A DNA stretch of 15,727 nucleotides, taken from assembly GCA_035289805.1 (NCBI GenBank), contig DATDWC010000036.1, positions 1 to 15,727 on the forward strand. Direction: 5' to 3'. This document shows, piece after piece, positions 1 through 6,453 of this stretch; position 1 is the stretch's first letter, and the number at the start of each line of letters is the position of its first letter. The notes under the pieces were generated by a model. That model worked only from the letters and a program-made list of their open reading frames with translations, did no database searches and was not told where the DNA came from. This DNA is from DATDWC01 sp035289805. GTDB lineage: Bacteria; Patescibacteriota; Gracilibacteria; Peribacterales; Peribacteraceae. The position numbers were made by a program, and so were the translations under genes.

Positions 1-504
1 CGGGTTCCCATCGAAAATCTCACGCCGCAGATCACGCAGAGAAAATTGCATCTCACTGAGCGAATCCCCACGATCTCTGTCAGCGTGGATCCTGATCTCG
101 TACGGATGGTTTTGGAGAACATTCTCAGTAACGCTGTGAAGTACACTCCAGAAGGCGGCACAATCGAGCTCAGTGTGATTGCCGATAAGAACGAACTCCG
201 CTTTGCAGTGCAGGATACGGGCCTCGGTATCCCCACAGCCCAGCAGGAGAGGGTCTTTGAGAAACTTTTCCGTGCAGATAACGTCATGAAGACCGATACA
301 GAGGGGACGGGGATCGGGCTCTATATCGCGAAGAACACGGCAGAGGCGTGGGGCGGCAGAGTGTGGTTCGAAAGCACCGAAAACAGGGGGACGCGCTTCT
401 TCTTCACCGTTCCACGCAACATGCAGAAGGTGAGCTCGGAGAACGGTGATGCAAAGCCTACTGGAGGTAGGGCAGCGGGTTCTTCTTCACGCCGTTCACA
501 ATAA
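1..504 (+). CDS. Sensor histidine kinase, C-terminal part (partial)
   Basis: This is the ATP-binding (HATPase_c) domain of a two-component sensor kinase, which autophosphorylates a histidine and passes the phosphate to a response regulator. The frame is open from the first base, so the sensor and dimerisation domains lie outside the window. The Bergerat-fold boxes are visible in order: N box (ENILSNAVKYTPEGG), G1 box (DTGLGIP), F box (FEKLFRADN) and G2 box (GTGIGLYIAK), followed by the usual ending GTRFFFTVP. About 30 hydrophilic Ser/Arg/Gly-rich residues follow the domain and form a non-conserved tail. The gene converges on the LysM/M23 gene and the two coding regions overlap by 47 bases. 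The partner regulator is not in the window. The family call is secure; the signal sensed is unknown. Confidence 0.93.
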   Translation, partial: RVPIENLTPQITQRKLHLTERIPTISVSVDPDLVRMVLENILSNAVKYTPEGGTIELSVIADKNELRFAVQDTGLGIPTAQQERVFEKLFRADNVMKTDTEGTGIGLYIAKNTAEAWGGRVWFESTENRGTRFFFTVPRNMQKVSSENGDAKPTGGRAAGSSSRRSQ

Positions 505-1456
505 CCTCAAAGTGGACGTGAATCCCCGTCTGGCCGTAGACGCGGCCGCTATTGCCCATGTCTGCAATCACATCCCCGCGGCGAACGGCATTCCCCTCAC
601 GAACGTGGAGCTCCTTATTGTGCGCGTAGAGCGTGATGAGACCATTGCCATGATCGATTTCGATCACGTTGCCATACCCGCCATTCCAGCCGAAATCCGC
701 CCGAATCACGATGCCATCCTCTGCAGCGAAAATGGGGCCACCTCCGTTCTCCGCCATATCAACTGCATAGTGACCGGGGTGGTACTGCTGCGTGTAGGCA
801 CAGGTGCAGGGCTTCTGAAAAATACCATAGGAAATAGGTGGTGTTGCATCCGGAGCGGGAGTGGCGCGGGGGCGCCCCGATGTCTCCTCGGGATCCTCTG
901 CTAGCTTCACTTTGCGTGCAGAGGCTGAGGCGATGACCGGTGTCGCACCCGGAACAATAATCTGTTGGCCTGCAAAAATGCGCTCATCCGATAGCTGGTT
1001 CTGCTCAGCAATCAATTGCACATCGATGTTGTAGAGTTGTGCGATTTTGGAGAGACTCTGCCCACGCTGCACCGTATGGAGAACACCATCCACAGGCAGA
1101 ATAATGAGGGATTGCCCCGGGTGGAGTGTGACCGAATCGGAGAGATCGTTCGCCCACCGAATGGTATCGGGGGAAATATTGTAGAGATCTGCAATGGAAT
1201 TGAGGCTCTCGTTCTCCAGAACATCGTGGGAGATTCCCTGCGCGTAGGCGAGGCGGTGTCCCGCTTCGGAAATCGAGGCAGTTTTCATCACGAACCCTTC
1301 CTCCACGAGCAGAAATTGGTCACTCGCGAGTTCGTTGCCTTCGATATCACTCCCGAGCGCACTCTCTGGAATATAGATTGGCACGAGCGAGCTCATGACG
1401 AAAACGAGGGCGCAGAGGAGCCGGATCATTGTACGGAGATGCTGCGGTGCGCGCAT
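458..1456 (-). CDS. Secreted LysM-LysM-M23 peptidase (murein hydrolase or activator)
   Basis: An exported protein that should bind peptidoglycan and cut, or activate cutting of, peptide crosslinks. From the chosen start (332 aa) there is a basic N-terminus and a hydrophobic segment at about residues 10-28 (signal peptide or anchor), LysM 1 at about 77-121, LysM 2 at about 127-169, a Pro/Thr/Ala linker, and an M23 (LytM) domain at about 210-332. The zinc and catalytic pattern looks complete: H229-x3-D233, H279 in YAHN, and H313-V-H315. An ATG at 1507 would lie upstream of a good extended -10 element at 1471-1479, so it is unlikely. The ATG at 1456 falls just after the expected transcript start; ATG 1429 is an alternative that keeps the signal peptide. 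It is transcribed after dacA and ftsQ, suggesting wall remodelling during division. Function beyond M23/LysM is inferred. Confidence 0.9.
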   Translation of the reverse strand: MRAPQHLRTMIRLLCALVFVMSSLVPIYIPESALGSDIEGNELASDQFLLVEEGFVMKTASISEAGHRLAYAQGISHDVLENESLNSIADLYNISPDTIRWANDLSDSVTLHPGQSLIILPVDGVLHTVQRGQSLSKIAQLYNIDVQLIAEQNQLSDERIFAGQQIIVPGATPVIASASARKVKLAEDPEETSGRPRATPAPDATPPISYGIFQKPCTCAYTQQYHPGHYAVDMAENGGGPIFAAEDGIVIRADFGWNGGYGNVIEIDHGNGLITLYAHNKELHVREGNAVRRGDVIADMGNSGRVYGQTGIHVHFEVIVNGVKKNPLPYLQ

Positions 1457-1470
1457 GCGAGGGAGGGGGG

Positions 1471-1479
1471 AGTATACCA
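1471..1479 (-). promoter_or_regulatory. Extended -10 promoter element for the LysM/M23 gene
   Basis: Read on the minus strand the sequence is TGGTATACT, an extended -10 (TGn plus TATACT, five of six matches to TATAAT). No convincing -35 is present, as is usual for extended -10 promoters. The expected transcript start is about 7 nt downstream, near 1464, just before the ATG at 1456. It gives this gene its own promoter even though it follows dacA on the same strand. Confidence 0.5.
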
Positions 1480-1531
1480 GAGCAAGGATCCCTGCGCGCC
1501 CGTGCACAGAGAGTTTTTAAGAATCGTCAAA

Positions 1532-2407
1532 TCACCCGTGAATTTGCTGTGCGTTCTCCCCTGTGAGCGATCGGAGGAGATCCAGAGCATCTTCGTAGCG
1601 ATCACTGCTCTTCAAGATGACAAAGAGGTACGGTCGTCCGCGCATATAGGCAAGGGAGATCAGACACTCGCCAGCAGCATCGGTGGTACCGGTCTTCAAA
1701 CCGAAGAATTCGTTCGGGTGGGAACTTAAGAGTTTATTGGTGTTGTAGAGAGTGGCCCTGCGCTCACCACTTTGATCTGCAATCGTGACGCTCCCCCGGG
1801 AGGTCATCGTGCGAATAAAATCCTGCTTGAGCGCAAACATCGAAAGCCACGCAAGCTCCCGTGGTGTTGCTACTTGCTCCGGACTATCGAACCCAATGGG
1901 GTTTGCAAACTTGGTGTGCACGAGCCCGAGTGCTCTGGCGCGGACATTCATTTCTTCCGCAAAGAGAGCCACCGTATCGCTATGCTCGATTGCGAGGCTG
2001 TACGCAGCATCATTGGCAGAGGCGACGAGCGCCGCGGAGAGTAAATCCCGGACCGTATATCGATCTCCGGGGCGTAACCCAATCGTATTCCCACCAACAC
2101 TCTCTACCCCGCGTGGCACGGTAATGAGTTCAGAGAGATCGTGATTCTCGAGAATAATAATCGCAGTCATGAGTTTTGCCAGACTCCCCATGGGTCGTGG
2201 CTGATCTGCATCGAGCGCAAAGAGTTCTCTGCCTGTGAGCAGATCCATTGCAATCGCTCCACTCGCACTGAATTCCTCACTCACATGGAGCCTTGATTGT
2301 ATGGCGGGGGGGGTCACCTCAAACGTACTCACCGCTGTTGAGTGAGGAGAAGCTCCAAGCGGAGAGAGCGCCCCAAAGAGCATGAGCGATGCAATGGTTT
2401 GAAACAT
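1532..2407 (-). CDS. dacA: D-alanyl-D-alanine carboxypeptidase, S11 (DacA/PBP5-like)
   Basis: A penicillin-binding serine peptidase that removes the terminal D-Ala from peptidoglycan pentapeptides outside the cytoplasmic membrane. All three active-site motifs are present in order: S75-L-A-K78 (nucleophile and general base), S130-A-N132, and K238-T-G240. Residues 1-20 form a hydrophobic signal segment. At 291 aa the protein ends soon after the transpeptidase-like domain. The PBP5 C-terminal beta domain and amphipathic membrane anchor seem to be missing, so it may be released or held by an uncleaved signal anchor. It lies 76 bases downstream of ftsQ on the same strand. A -10-like TAGAAT at 2422-2417 ends only 9 nt before the ATG, so it may also be transcribed separately. 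A beta-lactamase is unlikely because the neighbourhood and KTG region fit S11. Confidence 0.92.
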   Translation of the reverse strand: MFQTIASLMLFGALSPLGASPHSTAVSTFEVTPPAIQSRLHVSEEFSASGAIAMDLLTGRELFALDADQPRPMGSLAKLMTAIIILENHDLSELITVPRGVESVGGNTIGLRPGDRYTVRDLLSAALVASANDAAYSLAIEHSDTVALFAEEMNVRARALGLVHTKFANPIGFDSPEQVATPRELAWLSMFALKQDFIRTMTSRGSVTIADQSGERRATLYNTNKLLSSHPNEFFGLKTGTTDAAGECLISLAYMRGRPYLFVILKSSDRYEDALDLLRSLTGENAQQIHG

Positions 2408-2483
2408 TCGAGGACCATTCTACGCGAGAAGTGGATGCGCGAAAAGGCAGAGGGAGCGCTCTATCATGCGGAAAGAACTTTCT

Positions 2484-3464
2484 TTACTTATAGACCACTC
2501 GATCATGGAGCCGAAGATCCACATACTCGCTTGGAGCCTCAGCCGGAACCTCCCGCAGGAACGCACGGTAGCGGTTGATCTGCTCGATGATGGGGCTCCC
2601 TTGATCGAACCAGAGCATCAGGGTTTCGTTGCCCTCTTCTCTCCCTGGATGAATGGTATGCACGTGGAACTCTCGCGCACGGAGGTAGACTGTCACATAC
2701 GGCACAGTAAGTCCAAATGACTGCTCCAGTACTGCTCTCCCTTGCTGAATCGTTTTGATGACTTCCGGCGTAATGGTTCTTTGCCTGTGTGCAGGTTTCA
2801 CCGCCCAATCAACGAGATGCAGGATGGGGAGAGCACGATCTCCCTCTTCTACGGGGAAGGGATATTCCAGGTACACCCCCTGGACGCTCAGGTATCGGTG
2901 CACAGTGGTTCCCGTCCCGCTGCCTCCTGCAGCGAGAGAGTTCTGCAAATCGTGTTCCGTGTCATCGGGATCACCAATGTGGATTTTCGCTGCAAGCGGA
3001 TCCATGGTGAGGCGTATGTGGAGTTCATCGGGATAGATGCGTCTTACTTCTACGGAGGCCACCTCCGGCAGAGAGGCCTGAATGTCGCGGGAGAGGAGGA
3101 GTGGGGGGAGGAAGAGAATGTGTCGACCGAATGTCGGCTTCATCAGCATTTGAATTTCCTCCACATCCACCCTGCGATCCCCTCGACTGATGCTGATGGA
3201 GCGGATGGTGAAGGCAGGGGAGAGGAAGAGATAAAGGACACCGGAAAGCACGATGAGAACTACAGCACTCAGGAGCCACAGCCGAAAATGTGCAAAGAGT
3301 GAGAGCACCGCCAGGAATGCGCGGCGCCACTGCCGGTTCGCACGGGAAAGGGAAGTGCGTCTTGTGCGTGAGGTGCCCTTCGTAAGGGAATGACGCGCAA
3401 CACGCCTCGCAAAGGGTGATGCTTTTCGTACAAATGCCTTTGGAATCCTACGGGAGGGTTTCAA
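2484..3464 (-). CDS. ftsQ: FtsQ/DivIB-like cell division protein (POTRA domain)
   Basis: A bitopic membrane protein of the divisome, which normally links early division proteins to the septal wall synthase. The first 60 residues are strongly basic (many Arg/Lys, cytoplasmic). One transmembrane helix lies at about 62-82, a POTRA-type domain at about 84-152 (IRSISISRGDRRV to YPDELHIRLTMDPLAAKI), and a beta-type domain runs to the end. The C-terminus EYVDLRLHDRVVYK closely matches the conserved end of FtsQ (YxDLRxxxRVxxK), the strongest evidence. A loop of about 20 Gly/Ser/Asp-rich residues near 165-188 is extra. The start is TTG at 3464: the frame has a stop six codons upstream and no ATG before the POTRA domain. 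The usual neighbours murC, ftsA and ftsZ are absent; it leads a minus-strand set with dacA and the LysM/M23 gene. Confidence 0.78.
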   Translation of the reverse strand: MKPSRRIPKAFVRKASPFARRVARHSLTKGTSRTRRTSLSRANRQWRRAFLAVLSLFAHFRLWLLSAVVLIVLSGVLYLFLSPAFTIRSISISRGDRRVDVEEIQMLMKPTFGRHILFLPPLLLSRDIQASLPEVASVEVRRIYPDELHIRLTMDPLAAKIHIGDPDDTEHDLQNSLAAGGSGTGTTVHRYLSVQGVYLEYPFPVEEGDRALPILHLVDWAVKPAHRQRTITPEVIKTIQQGRAVLEQSFGLTVPYVTVYLRAREFHVHTIHPGREEGNETLMLWFDQGSPIIEQINRYRAFLREVPAEAPSEYVDLRLHDRVVYK

Positions 3465-3521
3465 GCACCAAGTACCGTATCATGGAAGAAGCACCAAATT
3501 CCAAGCACCAGAAAATTCCAA
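3463..3521. repeat. Short tandem repeats (AAGCACCA / AAATTCC) between divergent genes
   Basis: AAGCACCA occurs at 3463-3470, 3489-3496 and 3503-3510. AAATTCCAA occurs at 3496-3504 and 3513-3521. Together, 3489-3519 reads as two degenerate units of AAGCACCA(n)AAATTCC. The first copy overlaps the TTG start of the FtsQ gene. Repeats of this character are, to my recollection, common between genes in CPR genomes. No function is evident; the array fills most of the divergent promoter region. Confidence 0.6.
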
Positions 3522-3539
3522 CCCTGTATCATCAAGAAG

Positions 3540-4637
3540 ATGAAGGTCGCGATCACTGCAGATTGGCTCGTCACAGAGGGGGGTGCTGAACGCGTCATCG
3601 CCGAGATGCGAGAGCTCTTCCCAGAGGCACCAATCTTCACGACCGTTGTAAACCCTCGGTTCTTAGATACGCATCCCTGGGACATACGCGGAAGTAAACT
3701 CCAGCGTCCCTACCGCATTCTGCAGGAGCATCGCCTCCTCATTCCCCTGATGCCCCGTGCCGTAGAATCGTGGGATCTCCGCGGGTTCGATATCGTCGTG
3801 AGTTCCTCCCATGCTGTTGCTAAAGGATGCATCCCCCAAGGGGGGGCTCTCCACATCTGCTACTGCCACACCCCCATGCGCTATGCGTGGGCAATGGAGG
3901 AGGAGTACCTCAAGGATTTTGGCATCCGTGGGCCGCTCCGCGCTCTCGCGAAGCGGGAATTGAAGAAACTCCGCGCATGGGATCTCACGACCTCCAAGCG
4001 CGTGGATCTCTTCATCGCAAATTCCAAATCCATTGCAGATCGCATCGCAAAAATCTACGACCGCGAGAGCATCGTGCTCACGCCACCAATTCATGATCGA
4101 TTTTTGAGCGCTCCTCTTCTTCCGCATGAGCAGTACTTCCTCGCGGTCGGTAGGCTCGTCCCCTACAAAAAATTCGACCTCTTGATTGATCTCGCAAATG
4201 CAATGCGACTCCCACTCAAAATTGCAGGAGAGGGTCCAGAGGGAGAGAAGCTACGGAAGCGGGCAGGGAACACCGTCGAATTTCTTGGCAGAATCTCCGA
4301 TGAAGAACTCCCCGCAATCTATGCAAAGGCCAAAGCTGTGCTCTTCCCTGTGCATGAGGATGCAGGCCTCGTGCCACTTGAGGCACAGGCTTGCGGAACG
4401 CCTGTGATCGCGCTCCGGAAAGGTGGCGCACTTGATACGGTGATCGAGGGGAAGACAGGCGTCTTCTTTGATGAGCAGACTCTGGAGGCTCTCAGGGGAG
4501 CCCTCCAAAAGTTTGAAGGGATGCAGTTTGATTCGGCATTCTTACGGGAACATGCGAAACAATTCTCGAGCAATCGATTTCGCTCAAAATTCTTAGAGAT
4601 TGTGCAGAAAGCAATTACGAACGTACGTTCTTCATGA
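3540..4637 (+). CDS. Glycosyltransferase family 4 (GT-B)
   Basis: A retaining sugar transferase that probably moves a nucleotide-activated sugar onto a cell-surface glycan or lipid. It has 365 aa, a normal length. The N-terminal Rossmann domain starts KVAITADWL with the GGAER motif at 14-18. Residues 105-125 include HICYCHTPMRYAW, seen in many GT4 proteins. The C-terminal domain begins near 198 with AVGRLVPYKKFDLLI, and the E-x7-E donor-site motif is E273-x7-E281 followed by ACGTPVIA. No membrane segment is visible. The ATG follows AAGAAG, and a TATCAT -10-like hexamer at 3527-3532 ends 7 nt before it. The 3' end overlaps the CutA-like gene by 23 bases on the other strand. Acceptor and sugar cannot be read from the sequence; the envelope genes next door suggest a surface role. 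Confidence 0.92.
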   Translation: MKVAITADWLVTEGGAERVIAEMRELFPEAPIFTTVVNPRFLDTHPWDIRGSKLQRPYRILQEHRLLIPLMPRAVESWDLRGFDIVVSSSHAVAKGCIPQGGALHICYCHTPMRYAWAMEEEYLKDFGIRGPLRALAKRELKKLRAWDLTTSKRVDLFIANSKSIADRIAKIYDRESIVLTPPIHDRFLSAPLLPHEQYFLAVGRLVPYKKFDLLIDLANAMRLPLKIAGEGPEGEKLRKRAGNTVEFLGRISDEELPAIYAKAKAVLFPVHEDAGLVPLEAQACGTPVIALRKGGALDTVIEGKTGVFFDEQTLEALRGALQKFEGMQFDSAFLREHAKQFSSNRFRSKFLEIVQKAITNVRSS

Positions 4638-4950
4638 TCCATTCTCCTATCTCCTCCTTCTCACCCGCCATCACATACCGAGAGACTGTGGGAGCATCAC
4701 CAGAACAAAGGGAGGTGAGCCGCTCTTGAATGAGGGGAACTTGCCCGAGAGTGGTGTAAGCGGTTAACTCCATTTTGCCCTTCGTAGTCATTTCCCCCGC
4801 GACCCAATTCAACGATTCTGCTTGGAGTACTGTGCCTCCCGCGACAAGCCGCTCCTCCACCAAGTGATCAAGGATGGCATGACCCTCTGCAAATCCCTGC
4901 ACAGGGAGGGCAATCCGCACGGGGACAGTGGTTGGGGAGAGTGCTTCCAT
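4615..4950 (-). CDS. CutA-like (divalent-ion tolerance family) protein
   Basis: A small soluble 111-residue protein whose layout matches CutA1, a trimeric protein once linked to copper tolerance but of unclear role. The pattern is VRIALPV (strand 1), a helix ending LVEERLVAGG (compare xExLAACVN in CutA), a central SLNWVAGEM segment (compare IYRWEGK), a strand MELTAYTT (compare LxIKT), a helix, then APTVSRYVM and a final helix with EWI (compare VPEIIxLP and YLxWI). The Cys and Tyr of the classical motifs are replaced, so this is a distant member at best. The frame also opens at TTG 4989, but that TTG is part of a TTGACA -35 box; ATG 4950 gives the CutA length. The gene is divergent from folB. 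The assignment is by pattern only. Confidence 0.55.
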   Translation of the reverse strand: MEALSPTTVPVRIALPVQGFAEGHAILDHLVEERLVAGGTVLQAESLNWVAGEMTTKGKMELTAYTTLGQVPLIQERLTSLCSGDAPTVSRYVMAGEKEEIGEWIMKNVRS

Positions 4951-4960
4951 AAAGGGGCAT

Positions 4961-4989
4961 ATAATGCTATTAAAATCAAATTGTGTCAA
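4961..4989 (-). promoter_or_regulatory. Promoter of the CutA-like gene (TTGACA, 17 nt, CATTAT)
   Basis: On the minus strand a perfect -35 TTGACA (4989-4984) is followed after 17 nt by CATTAT (4966-4961, four of six matches). The expected transcript start is about 3-4 nt before ATG 4950, so the mRNA is close to leaderless. This placement is the main reason to reject the TTG at 4989 as start codon. Confidence 0.6.
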
Positions 4990-4990
4990 G

Positions 4991-4996
4991 TATAGA
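4991..4996 (+). promoter_or_regulatory. Possible -10 element for folB (TATAGA)
   Basis: TATAGA lies on the plus strand directly beside the divergent CutA-like promoter. A transcript starting near 5003 would put GAGG at 5004-5007 eight nucleotides before the GTG at 5016. No clear -35 is seen. Low confidence. Confidence 0.35.
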
Positions 4997-5015
4997 ACCG
5001 TGCGAGGATTGTGGG

Positions 5016-5351
5016 GTGCTCCTCACGATTTCTGATCTAGAGCTCTGGACCCATATTGGCGTTCCTGACGAAGAACGCCGAAGTGAACAGCGCATTCTCG
5101 CAACGCTCGAGCTCACTATCAAAGAGGAGGCAGAGAAAAGTGATAGCCTAGAAGATACACTCGACTACGATGCGCTCGTGCGCGTGGTGAAGAAATGTGC
5201 GAAGGGAGAACGGAAAACTCTGGAGCGATTGGGAGGGGAAATTATCGAAGCACTGAAGAAGTTCGATCGCATAGAAAAGATGACGGTGCATCTTACGAAG
5301 TTTGTTATCCCGGGAACTGCGGGTATCACTGTAAGCCTCTCCCACCCATAG
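5016..5351 (+). CDS. folB: Dihydroneopterin aldolase FolB
   Basis: Converts 7,8-dihydroneopterin to 6-hydroxymethyl-dihydropterin and glycolaldehyde in folate synthesis (cytoplasm). With the chosen start the protein has 111 aa. It shows LxISDLELWTHIGVPDEER near the N-terminus (the Glu binds pterin), LDYDALV with the active-site Tyr, and HLTKF with the catalytic Lys, ending GTAGITVSLSHP. GTG 5016 is chosen because GAGG sits 8 nt upstream and because the IGV motif then lies at residues 14-16, almost exactly as in E. coli FolB. An in-frame GTG at 4983 would add 11 residues (including C-E-D-C) and begins inside the divergent promoter. The TAG stop overlaps the presumed folK start. First gene of a folB-folK-folE set. 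Confidence 0.88.
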   Translation: MLLTISDLELWTHIGVPDEERRSEQRILATLELTIKEEAEKSDSLEDTLDYDALVRVVKKCAKGERKTLERLGGEIIEALKKFDRIEKMTVHLTKFVIPGTAGITVSLSHP

Positions 5352-5833
5352 CAACAGCCTTCATCGCCATTGGCAGCAATATCGCCGCAGAGGAGAATGT
5401 GAAGAAATCCGCGGAGCTCCTCCGTACAACCTTCCCATCCATTCGCTTCTCTTCGGTGTATAGAACAAAAGCAATGGAAGTAGAAGCACAGGATGATTTC
5501 TTGAATGCCGTAGCACAAATCGAAACAGACCATACGCCGGAAGAAGTATTTAAGTTGCTCCAGAGTATTGAGCAGAAACTCAAAAAAAATGCTCCATTCC
5601 GCTACGGCCCACGAACAATCGATCTCGATCTCCTGCTCTATGATGAACGGAGCATTGCTACTCCTACGCTCACTATTCCGCATCTTGGAATGCATGGGCG
5701 ACGATTTGTGCTGGAGCCGCTCCTGGAGCTCATCAATCCAGAGAACCATCATCCGCTCCTTAAAAAAACCTGGGAGGAGCTCTTTTCGAAAGTCCTCGAT
5801 CAAAAATCAAAAAAAGTCGACATTCTTCTCTAG
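5348..5833 (+). CDS. folK: HPPK, 6-hydroxymethyl-dihydropterin pyrophosphokinase FolK
   Basis: Transfers pyrophosphate from ATP to 6-hydroxymethyl-dihydropterin, the step after FolB. Clear HPPK motifs: AFIAIGSN near the N-terminus, FLNAVAQIET, RYGPRTIDLDLLLY (the metal-binding DLD pair) and MHGRRFVLEPL. No ATG, GTG or TTG exists in this frame between 5195 and the AFIAIGSN codons. Using ATG 5195 would add 51 residues of folB read out of frame. The best start by alignment is ATA at 5348, which falls exactly where FolK proteins have Met and gives 161 aa (E. coli FolK is 159). That ATA shares two bases with the folB TAG (ATAG), as in translationally coupled ATGA overlaps. A -1 frameshift making a FolB-FolK fusion, or a sequence error, are the alternatives. 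The function is secure, the start is not. Confidence 0.9.
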   Translation: MATAFIAIGSNIAAEENVKKSAELLRTTFPSIRFSSVYRTKAMEVEAQDDFLNAVAQIETDHTPEEVFKLLQSIEQKLKKNAPFRYGPRTIDLDLLLYDERSIATPTLTIPHLGMHGRRFVLEPLLELINPENHHPLLKKTWEELFSKVLDQKSKKVDILL

Positions 5834-5856
5834 AGGCAAGGCACGCTTTGCCCCTA
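5831..5856. repeat. Palindromic repeat between folK and folE
   Basis: TAGAGGCAAGGC and GCTTTGCCCCTA are separated by AC and form an imperfect 12-bp inverted repeat with two differences; the inner eight positions can pair with one G-U. The left end includes the folK stop codon. There is no T-run after it, so it does not look like an intrinsic terminator. The motif resembles dispersed palindromes of the GGGGCAAGGC type that I recall from several bacterial groups including CPR. Confidence 0.6.
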
Positions 5857-5862
5857 CAAGAG

Positions 5863-5868
5863 TAAAAT
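5863..5868 (+). promoter_or_regulatory. -10 element of folE (TAAAAT), probably leaderless
   Basis: TAAAAT matches TATAAT at five of six positions and ends six bases before the folE ATG, so the predicted transcript start is the A of the ATG itself. No Shine-Dalgarno sequence lies between. No convincing -35 is seen. Confidence 0.5.
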
Positions 5869-5874
5869 GAACTC

Positions 5875-6420
5875 ATGGAAGACGCACTTCGAGAATTCTT
5901 GAAGCTCCTCGGCGAAGATCCCGCTCGATCAGGGTTACAGAAAACTCCTGAGCGCTGGCGAAAGGCGATGGAGGAACTCACCTCTGGATATGCGATAGTG
6001 CCGGAGGATATTGTGAAGGATGCGGTGTTCCCCGCAGAGAAAAGTGAGATGGTGATTATGAAGGATATCGCGTTCCACTCACTCTGCGAGCATCACCTCC
6101 TCCCATTCTCCGGCGTGATGCATGTTGCGTATGTTCCAGAGGAATCGATCATTGGATTTTCTAAAATCCCACGCATTGTGGAAATCTTCACGCGGCGGCT
6201 TCAGGTCCAGGAACGATTGGGAGAGGAAATCGCCGAAGCGATCGATAGAACGATTCATCCGAAGGGTGTGGGTGTTGTGATCGAGGCTACCCATTTCTGC
6301 ATGACTATGCGCGGTGTGCGCAAAGAGGGTATCAAAGCAATCACGACTCACCTCACGGGGATCTTCCGTATGGATCTAGGTACGAGGGAGGAATTCCTGC
6401 AGCTCGTGCGGCATTCGTAG
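5875..6420 (+). CDS. folE: GTP cyclohydrolase I FolE
   Basis: Opens and rearranges GTP to 7,8-dihydroneopterin triphosphate, the first step of folate synthesis. The protein has 181 aa, as expected for a type I enzyme without N-terminal extension. Zinc ligands are visible: C71 and H74 in SLCEHHLLPF and C142 in ATHFCMTMRG (compare C110, H113 and C181 in E. coli). Other family motifs are TPERW near 24-28, IPRIVE near 98-103, RLQVQERL at 108-115 (pterin site) and the C-terminal EEFLQLV. It follows folK after 41 bases that hold a palindrome and its own -10 box, so it can be transcribed apart from folBK. The phosphatase that makes dihydroneopterin from the triphosphate is not in the window. Confidence 0.97.
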   Translation: MEDALREFLKLLGEDPARSGLQKTPERWRKAMEELTSGYAIVPEDIVKDAVFPAEKSEMVIMKDIAFHSLCEHHLLPFSGVMHVAYVPEESIIGFSKIPRIVEIFTRRLQVQERLGEEIAEAIDRTIHPKGVGVVIEATHFCMTMRGVRKEGIKAITTHLTGIFRMDLGTREEFLQLVRHS

Positions 6421-6424
6421 GGTT

Positions 6425-6453
6425 TTGAAGGGGCTCAAAAAATAGAGTAGTAT
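6425..6453 (+). promoter_or_regulatory. Possible promoter of the small membrane protein gene
   Basis: TTGAAG (6425-6430) and TAGTAT (6448-6453) are spaced by 17 nt, each matching consensus at four of six positions. The expected transcript start is at about 6460-6461, on the second in-frame ATG. This favours ATG 6461 over 6452 as start codon and a leaderless mRNA. Confidence 0.4.

Noticed and set aside
1457..1507. Upstream ATG at 1507 for the LysM/M23 protein
   Set aside because: It lies upstream of the extended -10 element and adds residues before the signal segment.
1016..1729. Long plus-strand open frame of 237 codons across the LysM/M23 and dacA genes
   Set aside because: It is antisense to two well-supported genes, has no recognisable motifs and spans their junction.
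2742..3302. Plus-strand open frame of 186 codons antisense to ftsQ
   Set aside because: No domain, no ribosome site, and the opposite strand encodes an FtsQ-like protein with a conserved C-terminus.
4619..4630. Perfect 12-bp palindrome GAACGTACGTTC at the overlap of two convergent genes
   Set aside because: A few palindromes of this length are expected by chance in a window this size, and it lies in coding sequence on both strands.
5834..5874. Folate riboswitch or attenuator before folE
   Set aside because: The gap has only 41 bases, with a palindrome and a -10 box leaving no leader RNA.
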